Of a stretch of DNA of 64,000 nt, positions 46,209 through 54,364 are shown piece after piece; position 1 is the stretch's first letter, and every line of letters starts with the position of its first letter. The notes beneath the pieces were generated by a model. It was not told the DNA's origin, made no database searches, and was given only the letters and a program-made list of their open reading frames with translations. Source of the DNA: Bacteroidaceae bacterium (GTDB lineage: Bacteria; Bacteroidota; Bacteroidia; Bacteroidales; Bacteroidaceae). The position numbers and the translations under genes were made by a program. The DNA lies in assembly GCA_024398715.1 (NCBI GenBank), contig JAKSIP010000006.1, positions 1 to 64,000 on the forward strand, given 5' to 3'.

Positions 46209-48350
46209 TTAAAAATACAGATATCTGCTATCCTCAATTTTAGCACGGGATATCAACTCGCCAAAAAGGCCACCGCTGATGATTGAAGAAGCCATGCTCT
46301 TCAAACGGTCTTTTTCCATGCTCTTGTCAAAACTTCCGGATTCATCGTCAGAAGAAATCTTTTCTACAACAAACACGCCGGCATTACCCTTGACAGGAGC
46401 AGAGAATCTGTCTCTGTCAACATTGGCAACGGCAGCACCTACAAGATACTCATTTTCAGCCATGCCGGAAATGTATGTGGCATTGTTGAAATTCACAAAG
46501 CGTGCAGTATCAACAACAATACCGTCAATTTTCTTAAGGTCTGACAAGCTGTTTACATTATTGAAAATATTGTTGATGGCATATTCGGCTTTCTTGTCAT
46601 TTGACACTTGAGAAATCAGGATACTGCGCAGATATTTCAAATCACGGTATCCTTTCTTATGGATATTCTCAACAGCAACAACAAGAAGATGCTCGTTCAT
46701 GGCACCACACTCATATATCTTGGAGATTTCTCCTTCTTTAGCCTGGAAAGCCCACTTCAATGCCTCGTGAGATTTCTCTATACCGCTAATGTTGTGACGG
46801 GCGCTTGTAAAGTCAGGAATTTCAATGAATGAATATCCGTTTTCTCTTGCGTTCGCCTTCAAGGCATCAAATGTATTGTTTGTAGCAACAAAAGCGCTGA
46901 GTTCATCGTATGCCTTGTTTGCAGTTTCGTTGCTGAATTCAACTTCACGTTTGACAACTACAGTTTTGTATTTGTTAACCTTGTTCTTAAGACCGGTCAC
47001 CTGAAGAATGATACTACCCTGTCCCAGATCAAGATTTCTGATTTCATTCTTCTTCATCTGATTCAGAGCGCCAAGCAACTGGACATCGGCCTGAGCAAGA
47101 GCAGAGCCCTCGTAAACAGCGCTGGAAATCCACTGTGACAAACCGGCCTGCTGGTAGATTGCAGCTGTCTTCTCAAAATCAGCACCCTTCTTCAGAGCTT
47201 TGAAAATACTGTCAGCACGCTGCGCAATTTCTTCCTTGGACTGACCGATAACCTGAATCTGACGGAATTCAATTGAATCATATGCGCCAACCTTTTCAAG
47301 AAGTTTGAAGGCATTGTAAGTATTGTCACCTGCATTATAATAAGGACCGAATACCTTACCCATCTTCACGGAATCAAGACGCAATGCAACATCGGCAGGA
47401 AGGCCATCTGCTGTATATGGCAGATCATAATAAGGAATTTCCGACTGGGCAAGACGGACAAATGCAGAATAATCCTCATTGACAGACTCCAATTCCTTGG
47501 CAGACTGTTCAACTTCCGCTTTGAGAGCTTCCTTGTCCTGACGGCTCGGTACTATCTTAACATCGATGAAACGTATATCGCGGGTTTCTGCCGACTGATA
47601 TATAAGATCTTTTTTGTCTTTGTAAGCAGCCTTAACATCAGATTCCGTAACTTGGGCATATTCATCAGCAATTGCAGAATACGGAAGAATACCAACAAGA
47701 ACATCATTTTTGCGGATACGGTTCGTATATGAATTATCCACAGCATATTTGTTTGCAATAACGGAATTGTCAACCAAGCCAAGCAATTTGCTGATCAGAA
47801 GGTTCAACCTGATATTCTCTTCAATGTACTCCCAGAATATGTACAGATTGTCATAATAATTGAGATATTCCGCAGGCATTTCCGAACGGTCAAGTTCGTT
47901 GTAGGAAGAGAGGAAAAGACGCAGGTTATCCGCATCAAATTTTCCATTCTGATCTACGAATGGGGTCTGGGAAAGCATGGGATCATTGCCTGCTTCAATA
48001 ACAGACATCATCTCCGCATCGGTAACCTGAATACCGGCGGCACTTGCCTCTTTTTCTACCAGGGCCTTGCGGACCATAGTCTGCCATACCTCGTCCTGAA
48101 TGGAGTTATGGGCTTCTTCTGACAATGATACACCATTGTTTACGAATTCAACGATTCTGGTATAACGCTGAACTGCATCCTGATAGTCAACTACAGAGAT
48201 CTTCTTGCCGTCAATTATACCTGCAACAGGCGATCCCTGATCCGGTTTGAGCATCTTCCATGCATCACCTGCAATAAAAGCAAACAGAGCAAGACCTATC
48301 ACAATAATCAACAGTGGGCCTTTGCTTCTGATTTTTTGTAATGTTGCCAT
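46209..48350 (-). CDS. ppiD: PpiD/SurA-type periplasmic peptidyl-prolyl isomerase
   Basis: 713 aa periplasmic folding factor anchored by one N-terminal helix (GPLLIIVIGLALFAFIAGDA). A SurA_N-like chaperone domain follows (VARSDYQDAVQRY-like segment, seen as VVDYQDAVQRYTRIVEFVNN; MVRKALVEKEASAAGIQVTD). A parvulin domain sits around residues 350-450 (SIEFRQIQVIGQSKEEIAQR and GADFEKTAAIYQQAG). A second, degenerate parvulin-like stretch follows (GYRDLKYLRSILISQVSNDK). It probably assists outer-membrane protein maturation. It is the last gene of the envelope cluster. Confidence 0.88.
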   Translation of the reverse strand: MATLQKIRSKGPLLIIVIGLALFAFIAGDAWKMLKPDQGSPVAGIIDGKKISVVDYQDAVQRYTRIVEFVNNGVSLSEEAHNSIQDEVWQTMVRKALVEKEASAAGIQVTDAEMMSVIEAGNDPMLSQTPFVDQNGKFDADNLRLFLSSYNELDRSEMPAEYLNYYDNLYIFWEYIEENIRLNLLISKLLGLVDNSVIANKYAVDNSYTNRIRKNDVLVGILPYSAIADEYAQVTESDVKAAYKDKKDLIYQSAETRDIRFIDVKIVPSRQDKEALKAEVEQSAKELESVNEDYSAFVRLAQSEIPYYDLPYTADGLPADVALRLDSVKMGKVFGPYYNAGDNTYNAFKLLEKVGAYDSIEFRQIQVIGQSKEEIAQRADSIFKALKKGADFEKTAAIYQQAGLSQWISSAVYEGSALAQADVQLLGALNQMKKNEIRNLDLGQGSIILQVTGLKNKVNKYKTVVVKREVEFSNETANKAYDELSAFVATNNTFDALKANARENGYSFIEIPDFTSARHNISGIEKSHEALKWAFQAKEGEISKIYECGAMNEHLLVVAVENIHKKGYRDLKYLRSILISQVSNDKKAEYAINNIFNNVNSLSDLKKIDGIVVDTARFVNFNNATYISGMAENEYLVGAAVANVDRDRFSAPVKGNAGVFVVEKISSDDESGSFDKSMEKDRLKSMASSIISGGLFGELISRAKIEDSRYLYF

Positions 48351-48413
48351 TTGTTATAGTATTATTTTTTGGTTTATTTTCTAAAAGCGCACAAAGATAA
48401 ACAAATTTGTTTT

Positions 48414-49688
48414 TCAGTCCAATAATTTGACCAATTCTATTTTAGTTTTTCCCATTTTCTCAATTCTGAACCTGTAATCGTTAATGGACACTATATCATT
48501 CACTTTCGGGAAGCCCTTTGCCTCGGCCAGAATAAGTCCGCCAATTGTCAGATAATCTTCAGACTCGGGAATATTCAAAGAAAAGAGTTCGTTGACATGA
48601 GAAATTTCCATTCTGCCGGAAAGCAGATATCCGTCGGCCTCCTTAACTGCCACAAGTTTGTTCTTGTCGTGCTCATCCTGGATATCACCAAGGATTTCTT
48701 CTACAAGATCTTCAAGGGAAACAATACCGGCCACACCTCCGAATTCATCAATAACCACTGCAAGAGTTTTTTTCATTCCCTGCAGCTTCTTCATAAGCTT
48801 GCGTGCCGGCATAGTCTCTGCAACAAAAGGGATGGATTGGATATGGTCTGCCCAATTGTCCTTGTTACGGAACAGTTCGGAAGAATGGATATAACCGGCA
48901 ACGTTGTCTATGTCACCGTCACAAACCAGGAGTTTTGAAAGACCGCTGTTGACAAAAAGAACCTTCAGCTGTTCAATAGACGTTTTGCGGTCAACATAAA
49001 CCACCTCGTTTCTTGGTATCATACAGTCCCTCACCTTGACATTTGAAAATTCAAGTATATTCTGGAAGATTTTGACCTCGGCCTGATTGGCAGAGGTTTC
49101 AGTTCCGTCAGCATCGTCCTCGGAAACCTGTACAGAAGACTGTATGAAATGGTCCAGGTCAACTTTAGTGAACGTCTGTTCTCCTATTTTTTCCGGGATA
49201 TTCGCACCTACTGTTTTCAACATGATTTTTGACAGCCACATTGAAAAACATGAAATGGGATAAAGTATAACGTAGAAGAAAAGTATGGGGACCGCAAAGA
49301 GATTCAACATTGTGTTGGATTTTATTCTGAAAAGCATTTTCGGAAGATACTCGCCGAACACAATAACAAACATTGTGCCTATTACCGTATCAATCAGAGC
49401 CATCAGAAAAGTATTCGTTGTATGGTAAAAATCAGGAAACAGATTTTCCATGATACGGCTCAACATTGCACTGAAAACCACAAGTGCAATATTGTTGCCA
49501 ACCAGAATTGTTGAAATATAATTGAGCGGTTTCTTGAAGAATCTTGACAGAATTGACGCGCTGAAGTCCCCTTTTTCAAGTTCAACCTCAAAACGCATCT
49601 TGTCCGCAGACACAAAAGCAATCTCCATTCCGGAGAAAAGAGCGGAAAGAACAATAGCTATTATTAAGATAATCAGATAATTGGACAT
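48414..49688 (-). CDS. CNNM/CorC-type transporter-associated protein, GldE-like
   Basis: 424 aa from the ATG at 49688 (SNYLIILIIAIVLSAL); the longer frame runs into lptC and is rejected. The N-terminal DUF21 domain has three to four TM helices (LSALFSGMEIAFVSADKMRF). Two CBS domains follow (VRDCMIPRNEVVYVDRKTSI; FVAETMPARKLMKKLQGMKK with VVIDEFGGVAGIVSLEDLVE), then the C-terminal CorC_HlyC domain (EADGYLLSGRMEISHVNELF). In Bacteroidetes this family includes GldE, involved in gliding and T9SS; in others it exports Mg2+/Co2+. It starts 1 nt after the lptC stop. Confidence 0.88.
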   Translation of the reverse strand: MSNYLIILIIAIVLSALFSGMEIAFVSADKMRFEVELEKGDFSASILSRFFKKPLNYISTILVGNNIALVVFSAMLSRIMENLFPDFYHTTNTFLMALIDTVIGTMFVIVFGEYLPKMLFRIKSNTMLNLFAVPILFFYVILYPISCFSMWLSKIMLKTVGANIPEKIGEQTFTKVDLDHFIQSSVQVSEDDADGTETSANQAEVKIFQNILEFSNVKVRDCMIPRNEVVYVDRKTSIEQLKVLFVNSGLSKLLVCDGDIDNVAGYIHSSELFRNKDNWADHIQSIPFVAETMPARKLMKKLQGMKKTLAVVIDEFGGVAGIVSLEDLVEEILGDIQDEHDKNKLVAVKEADGYLLSGRMEISHVNELFSLNIPESEDYLTIGGLILAEAKGFPKVNDIVSINDYRFRIEKMGKTKIELVKLLD

Positions 49689-49689
49689 A

Positions 49690-50265
49690 TCATTCCTTGA
49701 TAGGGAACATACCTTCGGGCTGGCGTATGGTGTATGTTGTAAAGTTCTGGTTTGAGTCAAAACCTTTTCCGATTATGAACTGCTTCTTCTGTTTGATTTT
49801 AATCCGGGCATCTGACCACACCTTGTCATGCCGCTGATCCCAATAAAGGATATCGGTTTCAAATTCCTCATCATCAACATTTCTTGAATGCACATTGCCA
49901 CGCAGCTCCCACTTTTCCTGTTTGTCAAAATAATATGCCGTATCGGCTGTAATGGTAGCCACAACATTCATATCGTAGTCAAACTGTTCAAGCATTGCGC
50001 CCTCCTCAAATGCCCAGTAAGAGGGATTCTTCTCATCGAATATCTCCCACAATTCTGCAGATATCCTATACTTTATCACACCGGAATCGGATATCAGAGA
50101 CTGCATGCCGCGGGTAGTCATCACAGACATGGAACTTCTGTCTTCAATAGCCTGATCAAACTGTTTTTTGTTATTTGAACAGGAGGTTGAAAATAACAGC
50201 AGCAGGGTGACCGGAAGCCACCCTGATTTTATTCTGCAAAATTTCCGCACCGGCAATTCTGTCAT
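49690..50265 (-). CDS. lptC: LPS-export periplasmic lipoprotein LptC
   Basis: 191 aa. The lipoprotein signal ends in LLLFSTSC (Cys29). The mature part is a single LptC beta-jellyroll: GVIKYRISAELWEIFDEKNP, YDMNVVATITADTAYYFDKQ, EKWELRGNVHSRNVDDEEF, TDILYWDQRHDKVWSDARIK and GKGFDSNQNFTTYTIRQPEG. It passes lipopolysaccharide from LptB2FG to LptA across the periplasm. Its ATG overlaps the stop of the upstream TPR gene (TAATG). Confidence 0.9.
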   Translation of the reverse strand: MTELPVRKFCRIKSGWLPVTLLLLFSTSCSNNKKQFDQAIEDRSSMSVMTTRGMQSLISDSGVIKYRISAELWEIFDEKNPSYWAFEEGAMLEQFDYDMNVVATITADTAYYFDKQEKWELRGNVHSRNVDDEEFETDILYWDQRHDKVWSDARIKIKQKKQFIIGKGFDSNQNFTTYTIRQPEGMFPIKE

Positions 50266-51623
50266 TATCTGATAACTGTAGTTTCGTTAATCCAGCCTTT
50301 AACCTGGACCTCGTCTCCTTTCTTGAGTTTCAGGAAGAACAGATCTTCAATTTTAGGAGTATATTCAGAATATGTTTTAATCAACTCATCGGCCTTTTTG
50401 GTTAAAGACGGATCAGCCTTTTTTGCAAGCAGGAGCTTATCCAGAACAACATAGAATGTGCACTGGTTCAAAGCCTCCTCTGTTGTCCACTTATGGTCTC
50501 CGGCATAAAGTTCTGCAAGAAGAATATAAGCATCGCCGTTATTCTTGTTGAGAGAGATTGCCTTTTCAAGCATACTTTTTGCCTTTACATTATCTTTCAA
50601 GGAGTTCTGTATGATTGCCGATGTGTAATACAGCTCAGATTTTCTTGCGGCATCGCTTTCCAGGGAAATAGCCTGACTGAAATATGACGATGCCTTGGTA
50701 TAATCATGGCGTTTGAGATACATCAGACCAAGACTTTCTGCAGAAGCACTTGTAGGAGTGATATTATGGGCATACTCGGCAGCCTTGTAATAAACATCCT
50801 GTTCTGTACACTTGAGCAGTTTCATAACCTTGATTACCTTGTTGAGAAACTCTATGTCATTTTTTGAAGCTTCAACTTTAGAAGCATATATTGTCTGCAG
50901 ACTCTGGCAATCGGCAGCGCCGCTGTTGACAAAATACGCATCAATATTATCTTTGGTCTTGCGGGCCGCGTTAATGATATTTTCAGCGTCGGCAGCAGCA
51001 ATTACACTATTGATGTATGCCGAACAATCAAGATAATCCTGAAGCAGAGCGTCACGATGTTCCTTATTTTTCTTGAACATTGCACTTGAAACCTTCATCA
51101 GGTCGCCAAGAATATAATATTGGGATTGATCCTTTGCCAGATCGACTGCTTTGCGCACCATGACATATGCAGTATCGGCATTCATTCCCGGAGTATATGT
51201 AATATAGTCATGGGCCATTGTCTGCCAAGCGCTTGCGTCTGAAACAGGGTCTCCTTTGATGAGAGTATTCAAACGTGACAGATATTTGATGCGCTGACGG
51301 TGAACGGCAAGCAGTTCCGCAGCATATGCTTTCTGCTGTGTTGCATCCTTGGACTCGCCTATCAGCGCCTTGAGAATCTTGGCACCATTTGTATAAACGC
51401 TTGCATAGCAGAAAGGAGCATCTGTATAGACCTCTTTCCAATACGTATAGGCATTCGTCCAGTCTTTGGTCTTTACATACTCAGTATAAAGATTTACGTT
51501 TTCAAAACATTTGATACTGTCTGCGCCGGAACCGAAACGGGAACCGTCTTCTACCGCTTTTGTTGCATGCAAAGAAGAAACAGCTGTCAAAGCCGCAACA
51601 ATAAAAAAGATTTTTTTGGTCAT
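50265..51623 (-). CDS. Secreted tetratricopeptide-repeat protein of the lptC cluster
   Basis: 452 aa with a signal peptide (KKIFFIVAALTAVSSLHATK). Helical TPR pairs run through the protein; the clearest are YTYWKEVYTDAPFCYASVYT, ESLGLMYLKRHDYTKASSYF and MLEKAISLNKNNGDAYILLA. The order OMP, TPR protein, lptC, gldE-like, ppiD is conserved in Bacteroides as I recall it, suggesting a role in outer-membrane biogenesis. It overlaps lptC by one nt (TAATG). Confidence 0.8.
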   Translation of the reverse strand: MTKKIFFIVAALTAVSSLHATKAVEDGSRFGSGADSIKCFENVNLYTEYVKTKDWTNAYTYWKEVYTDAPFCYASVYTNGAKILKALIGESKDATQQKAYAAELLAVHRQRIKYLSRLNTLIKGDPVSDASAWQTMAHDYITYTPGMNADTAYVMVRKAVDLAKDQSQYYILGDLMKVSSAMFKKNKEHRDALLQDYLDCSAYINSVIAAADAENIINAARKTKDNIDAYFVNSGAADCQSLQTIYASKVEASKNDIEFLNKVIKVMKLLKCTEQDVYYKAAEYAHNITPTSASAESLGLMYLKRHDYTKASSYFSQAISLESDAARKSELYYTSAIIQNSLKDNVKAKSMLEKAISLNKNNGDAYILLAELYAGDHKWTTEEALNQCTFYVVLDKLLLAKKADPSLTKKADELIKTYSEYTPKIEDLFFLKLKKGDEVQVKGWINETTVIR

Positions 51624-51687
51624 GATTATGTATTTTTAAATTATTCTCTACAATAAACTATATCAATTCCGGCCATTTGTAAAAAAA

Positions 51688-52986
51688 TTACTGGACCTGC
51701 CATTTGGCAAACCATGTATCATTAAACGTCAGACCTATATTCAATTTCAGATAGTTTTCTCTGATTCCACCGCCATTTCCCATACTGACCGATGCATACT
51801 GGCCGGTTACAGCAAGGCTTGAGAATGTATTGAACAACGGCAGTTTGAATCCGGCAGAAACCCCTATTTCATTAGGACCGGCATTACCGTTCATTGTGAA
51901 ATAGGATGTCTGATAATAACAGCCCACACTGTAAGAGGTGCGCAACAGGAATTTCTTGCTCAACGGATCTGGAGTGAACATTGCTCCAAGGGACATACGC
52001 ATATTGTCACGCCCATACTGGTTGAAAGATTTCGCCTTACTCCACAGACCAATGGAAAAATCGGCCGCAACAAGCAGCTTTTTATCGGCGTAGCTCACTC
52101 CGGCAGAAAACTGTTCCGGCAGAGAAAATGCATTGTCAATGCCGGTTGTATCTGCAAGGATGACGCGGTCATCGGTGACATCGTATGTGACATTGTATAT
52201 ATATTCCGTTCCTTTAACAGGCATATTGGGCTGATACTTTGCGCCGATTACCAACTTTGATCCGTTTTTCAAGGGAATTGCCAATTGGAGTCCGGCATCA
52301 AGTTCAAACGCTCTGGCACGCACGTCATAGACTCTTTTTGAGGGGTATATTGTAGTAGATGACGATTGTGCGGAAGAAGACAGTGAAGAACCTGAATATG
52401 TGTTGACTATCTGATGTTCAATTTCACCGAAAAGATATGAGCAGTTGATGCCGATGGCCATGAACTTGAAAGGGCTCCATCCCAAACCCAGCACCACCTG
52501 TCTCAGACCTCCGTTTCCGGAATAGGTATTCGTACTGGAAACATAATCATTGTCTTCCAGTCTTATATCCTCCCTATTGCTGAATTTGTATCCTACATTC
52601 GAATACGGAAGCAGTGCCATGGTCATACCGACAGTCGGAGCAATACGGAACTGCATTGCCACATAATCGAAACTGGCATTCCTGGCATTGAGTTTCACGC
52701 CGTTTTCCGAATAGTTGCCGTTCTGCAAAGTAAAGCCGGCATCAAGAAGGAACGTCAGCGTATCCACAGATGAATACGATGCCGGGTTCAACAGATTGAT
52801 TGCATTGTTCAACCTTACACCCACACCTGTTCCTCCGATAGGCTTGTTAAGCGATGCCGAATGATCACCCAGAAGTCCCAAACCCTGTCTTGAATACGGG
52901 GAATTGACTCCGGTGTCTGGAAAAGCCGTTTGAGATATGACAACAAAAAATAAGAATAATATGTAAAAAAGCTTGCCGCTTTTCAT
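51688..52986 (-). CDS. Outer-membrane beta-barrel protein of the lptC cluster
   Basis: 432 aa. Signal peptide (LFYILFLFFVVISQTAFPDT), then NSPYSRQGLGLLGDHSASLN and RLNNAINLLNPASYSSVDTL, which recall FadL/OMPP1-type openings. Alternating amphipathic strands run to the end, which has Phe at GLTFNDTWFAKWQVQ. Strands such as FDYVAMQFRIAPTVGMTMAL and LVIGAKYQPNMPVKGTEYIY fit an eight-or-more-stranded barrel. Substrate unknown. It heads the minus-strand envelope cluster; a TAGTTTTG box lies 48 nt upstream. Confidence 0.75.
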   Translation of the reverse strand: MKSGKLFYILFLFFVVISQTAFPDTGVNSPYSRQGLGLLGDHSASLNKPIGGTGVGVRLNNAINLLNPASYSSVDTLTFLLDAGFTLQNGNYSENGVKLNARNASFDYVAMQFRIAPTVGMTMALLPYSNVGYKFSNREDIRLEDNDYVSSTNTYSGNGGLRQVVLGLGWSPFKFMAIGINCSYLFGEIEHQIVNTYSGSSLSSSAQSSSTTIYPSKRVYDVRARAFELDAGLQLAIPLKNGSKLVIGAKYQPNMPVKGTEYIYNVTYDVTDDRVILADTTGIDNAFSLPEQFSAGVSYADKKLLVAADFSIGLWSKAKSFNQYGRDNMRMSLGAMFTPDPLSKKFLLRTSYSVGCYYQTSYFTMNGNAGPNEIGVSAGFKLPLFNTFSSLAVTGQYASVSMGNGGGIRENYLKLNIGLTFNDTWFAKWQVQ

Positions 52987-53033
52987 CCAAAAAAGTTAAT
53001 TTGGCGCAAAGTTGCTATTTTTTCTCCTCTTTA

Positions 53034-53041
53034 CAAAACTA
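53034..53041 (-). promoter_or_regulatory. Promoter -7 box of the envelope cluster
   Basis: The minus strand reads TAGTTTTG, matching TAnnTTTG, 48 nt before the OMP gene start. The -33 region is unclear. Confidence 0.4.
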
Positions 53042-53088
53042 TTTAGGTTTCTTTTTATTAAAAAAAAGCAATAAGAGTTGATTTTTTG

Positions 53089-53096
53089 TACCTTTG
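53089..53096 (+). promoter_or_regulatory. Promoter -7 box of the Lnb-like gene
   Basis: TACCTTTG matches TAnnTTTG and lies 13 nt before the ATG at 53110. The leader would be only a few nt. Confidence 0.5.
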
Positions 53097-53109
53097 GAAA
53101 CCAAAAGCA

Positions 53110-54309
53110 ATGAAAATGAAAAGAAAATCCGTTTTACTGTCAATTGTTGTTTTATTCTGCTGCACTATTGCCAACGCTGCTCAGGACAGCCTTAAAATAA
53201 GTCTTCTGACATGTTCTCCCGGACCGGTCATTTACGAGCAATACGGTCATACCGCAATCCGCGTACAGGGAAAGAATCTGGATCTGGTATTCAACTATGG
53301 AGTTTTTGATTTCAATTCCGCTTTTTTCGGATTACGCTTTGCACAGGGAAAAACGGATTACATGTTGGGAGTGGAACGTTATAACGACTTTCAGGAATCC
53401 TACAAAAAAAGAGGTTCATACATATTCAGTCAGGAGCTGCTGCTTTCACAGGATAAGCTGGACAGGCTGTATACCATGCTGATGGAGAACAGCATGCCTA
53501 CCAGAAGGGAATACAGATACAATATCTTCTACAAGAACTGCACAACATGCGCTCTTGACATCATTTTCAGAGCCTGCGGCACAGTACCGCGCTACCCCGT
53601 TCCGGAACAGCAGGTTACCACAAGGGAAATGGTGCATAAATACAATGAAAAATACCGTTATTCCAAAACAGGAATAGACTTTCTTCTGGGCAGTTCCGCA
53701 GACACCCTGCTTAGTGCTGAAAACAGTTACTTTCTCCCGTTGGAAGCGATGAATTTTGCCAGCACCGTTACCAATTTGTTTGCACCTGCCAAAACAATAG
53801 CGGAACCTCAGAAACCGTTGGAGGAACCAAGCAATCTGCTTACTCCAGGACAACTGATGATTCTGATTTTCCTTACAGTACTGCTGATTTGTTCAGTTGA
53901 ATGGTACCGCGGAAACATATGGTGGGGTATTGATATTGCTATTTTCGGCACACAAGGCATATTGGGTCTGATAATTCTGTTTATGGTACTGTTTTCGGAA
54001 CATCCTACCACATCGCCCAATTTCCTGTTGATAATACTCAACCCCCTACCATTATGTTTTCTGCCGGCTACCCTGTTGAAACTGAAAAGGGAAAAGCTGG
54101 ATTACTTTCTGATTATCGAAGCTGTCGCATCGATAGGATTCATATTGATACACCAAATTCTTCCGCAGGAATTTGACATTGTTACAGTCATTTTTGCTGC
54201 AACAATCGCTTTACGGTCGCTTAGCAACATACTGATTTCATTTTTTGCGAAAAAGATTATTGAAAGACGGAACAATTACATCAAGCAAAACCACCGGGTT
54301 TTCAATTAA
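53110..54309 (+). CDS. DUF4105 / Lnb-like membrane protein (possible lipoprotein acyl-shuffling enzyme)
   Basis: 399 aa from the ATG at 53110. A signal peptide (VLLSIVVLFCCTIANAAQ) leads to a periplasmic DUF4105 domain (about 25-230). The candidate catalytic residues are His in EQYGHTAIRV and Cys in FYKNCTTCALDIIFRACG. The C-terminal half has four TM helices (LMILIFLTVLLICSVEWYRG; DIAIFGTQGILGLIILFMVL; FLLIILNPLPLCFLPATLL; DIVTVIFAATIALRSLSNIL). DUF4105 is the catalytic domain of Lnb, which transfers an acyl chain within lipoproteins in some Gram-positives. Bacteroidetes homologues are proposed to do N-acylation; that assignment is by family. Confidence 0.75.
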   Translation: MKMKRKSVLLSIVVLFCCTIANAAQDSLKISLLTCSPGPVIYEQYGHTAIRVQGKNLDLVFNYGVFDFNSAFFGLRFAQGKTDYMLGVERYNDFQESYKKRGSYIFSQELLLSQDKLDRLYTMLMENSMPTRREYRYNIFYKNCTTCALDIIFRACGTVPRYPVPEQQVTTREMVHKYNEKYRYSKTGIDFLLGSSADTLLSAENSYFLPLEAMNFASTVTNLFAPAKTIAEPQKPLEEPSNLLTPGQLMILIFLTVLLICSVEWYRGNIWWGIDIAIFGTQGILGLIILFMVLFSEHPTTSPNFLLIILNPLPLCFLPATLLKLKREKLDYFLIIEAVASIGFILIHQILPQEFDIVTVIFAATIALRSLSNILISFFAKKIIERRNNYIKQNHRVFN

Positions 54310-54315
54310 ATTTTA

Positions 54316-54323
54316 TAAATTTG
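54316..54323 (+). promoter_or_regulatory. secA promoter -7 box
   Basis: TAAATTTG matches TAnnTTTG, 41 nt before the secA ATG and just after the Lnb-like stop codon. Confidence 0.45.
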
Positions 54324-54364
54324 CAACTTTGTTGGATTAACTATATTTTACAAACTAAAAAAAA

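Noticed and set aside
48414..49760. 24-residue N-terminal extension of the GldE-like protein
   Set aside because: It overlaps the end of lptC, has no TM character and is not part of DUF21. The ATG at 49688 directly precedes the first TM helix.
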